A stretch of 64,000 nt of DNA, taken from positions 63,505,363 through 63,569,362 of the forward strand of contig CM050648.1 of assembly GCA_027574665.1 (NCBI GenBank). Direction: 5' to 3'. Below, piece by piece: positions 62,021-64,000 of the stretch (its first letter is position 1; every line of letters begins with the position of its first letter). The position numbers and the translations under genes are program-made. The stretch is from Rhynochetos jubatus (lineage: Eukaryota > Chordata > Aves > Eurypygiformes > Rhynochetidae). Below the pieces are notes generated by a model. The model ran no database searches. It had not been told where the DNA came from and was given only the letters and a program-made list of their open reading frames with translations.

Positions 62021-64000
62021 CTGAGCAACAAATATATCACTGTGCCGTTACAACAGCAAATTCTATACATCTCCCTTAATATATGATGTTATTCTATGTT
62101 GTTATTATTATAGTCAATATCATTATTGCTATCAATAATTTTTTTTTTTTTTAAGTAGACCTATATTCCTGAAGATTAGTGTGGAGACCAAACAGCCAAA
62201 GCCATGGAGAGTATTGCCATTACACCTGGCTGGAAACACTTATGATGCCATCATTTTTCAAAGGAAAATTCAAAAGTGTCCAAAGTAAGCTGCTTTGGAA
62301 ACTTACATGGGGTTTTGCCAAAATATTGTTTCAGAGAAAAAGAAAAACAAAAGTTCCAGCAATGAAGAAAAATGTACTGCTTGGATATCTTCCAAATTAA
62401 TCATTTCAGAATTGTTTGTGTTGCAAGCTTATGTTTTTCAATACAAAAGTATCAAAAGGAAAAACTGTACTAAAAGGATGTGATTTTTCCAGAGTGACAT
62501 ACTTTGATCAGCAATATTTGTATGTAAGTAGAAGACAGGATCTGAAATTTTTCACTGAAGAGAAATTTAAAGCTTGTGTGTGTTACATTTTCTTTCCTTC
62601 ACCTTCATCACTTCAGGTAGGCAGCAGAATAGCAAAATTCACGTTAAATGTGTGCCACTGAAGGTCTTCTTGCACAAAGTGATCTTCCTTTGTCTGCCAG
62701 CTTCACCACCAAACTCTTCTGTAAAACAACCTGAAGTGGCCCTTATGACGATTGATAAATGGCCAAACAGGTACACGTATAGGTTAGCTACAAAAAACTC
62801 AGATGTTATTTCCCAGGGACCCAATTGCAGACCATGACATTCTGGGAAAGGTCCTACACAGGTAAAACACCTCCACAAGGTACATAAATTCTTTCACCCA
62901 GTAGCATTGACAATGGCACAAAGAGTTCCTCAAATTATTTTTCGTATAGTTCCAAATTGGAAAAACATTTATATACTTCAGCGAAGGAGCATTCTGGGTA
63001 CAAATTCAAAAGCTTCAGTTCCTCCAGTGCATAAAAAGAAACTTGCAAGTCTATATCCAAATCACTAGGAAAAAAATAACATTAGAAATAACTCCTGCAC
63101 AGATTTCTGGCTAGCATCAGTACTTTTGTCTAAGGACATTTTCTGTCTCATGCTGGCTCCTTGCTGCTTTGTAATACTTGACAACTTCTTGGTTCCTAAA
63201 AGCAATCGTGAAAGTTCTGTGGATTGCTTCATTTAGCAGGAGGTTCTCAGGACCTCAGCTTGGTATTCAGTGTGGTACTCCTTATATTTATTTTCATACA
63301 TTTCCAACTTTGAAAACTTTTTTGTCTCCACCTTCCCCTCAACCATACGAGAGGTTTACCATTTGTAAATTGGAATTTCCCCAGGCATGAGAATTTCTCC
63401 TGGATGGGGCTCTATTTTGGCAGGTCTACAGCATACAGGAGCAGCACTTACAAATCCAGTGTTTGGAAAAAAATGAAGACAGTAGAGGAATTATGCATTT
63501 TGTGCAAGTGCAAATCTGTTGTGAATTTCAATCAACGTAGTGGCATGGAATTACCAAAGCAGCTACTATATGATCTCTGTCCAGAACTACAAAATCAAAT
63601 GTTTTGAATAATTCAAGAGTACAGAAATTACATGCATTTTAAAACCAGTGAGGAGGTTGAGGGAATGAAGGAATTTAGGTAAGCAAGCTGGCAAAAATCG
63701 TGTAGTGAGAATCCAGTTGAAGCAGAAAGCAAAACTGACAGACTTACTCCAAATATTAACCTTCAGAAAGGAAATATATCAGCACCTTTTTTGGAATACT
63801 TTGTTGGATAAATTATATTAAAAATGAGATACTATACTGTAAATATGAGATCATGTGTTCAATCATTGTGTCAGCGCTCAGGGCTTCGGGTTCATTCCCC
63901 AAAGTACAATATCCCAGATATTATTCCAAGGCTATACGGTACAGGTTTCCATCACTCAGAAATGCTACCTTTTAAACTCAAGCATGTAAATGAAATATTT
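62021..64000. other. unique A+T-rich DNA, nothing recognised
   Basis: A T14 run lies at 62139-62152. Overlapping ORFs of 60-90 codons at 62179-62837 (+) have no familiar features. Confidence 0.5.

Noticed and set aside
1-64000. CRISPR arrays, operons, tRNA or rRNA genes
   Set aside because: No regularly spaced repeats, no ribosome-binding-site-led gene chains and no tRNA or rRNA signatures. The window is vertebrate nuclear DNA.

Overview
This is a 64 kb stretch of bird (Aves) nuclear DNA with no recognisable protein-coding gene, most likely a gene desert or the interior of a very large intron. The avian call rests on three things in the sequence. There is a CR1 LINE ending in the 8-bp tail ATTCTATG. 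There are two solo LTRs of the bird ERVL (class III retrovirus-like) type. The background is A+T-rich, single-copy and nearly free of young repeats, and no primate-type Alu or L1 is present. No tRNA, rRNA, CRISPR array, operon or prokaryotic signal was seen. All open reading frames outside transposons are short, and none resembles a protein I know.

Layout. 1-15 kb is unique DNA holding one ERVL solo LTR (1255-1751), an old SINE with a MIR/L2-type tail (5685-5912) and an unexplained 166-codon ORF (13857-14357). 15-25 kb holds a CR1 3' stub (15845-15996), two MIR-like SINE relics (about 17385-17490 and 19625-19772) and another tail fragment (24690-24752). 28-35 kb holds a TA/TG microsatellite, a GC-richer patch with a possible terminal exon (29014-29343), two G-quadruplex-capable stretches (29399 and 31377), a degenerate 45-bp tandem repeat (30599-30733) and two short tandem duplications (33723 and 34825). 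40-42.5 kb holds a G21 run and the youngest-looking element, a 5'-truncated CR1 (41127-42317) with reverse transcriptase coding and frameshifts. 52-56.4 kb is the richest part: an old L1-like reverse transcriptase relic on the minus strand (about 52690-53440), an ERVL solo LTR with a 5-bp target duplication beside it (53665-54267), and an old L2-like reverse transcriptase relic on the minus strand (about 55905-56305). A perfect 24-bp-arm palindrome lies at 61971-62020.

The main result is archaeological. The window preserves pieces of LINE and SINE lineages (L1-like, L2-like, MIR-like) that are not active in living birds, next to the CR1 and ERVL elements that are typical of them. No genes here can be said to work together. 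Any function would have to be regulatory, and only weak hints of that are visible, such as a TAATTA cluster near 49906-49934.
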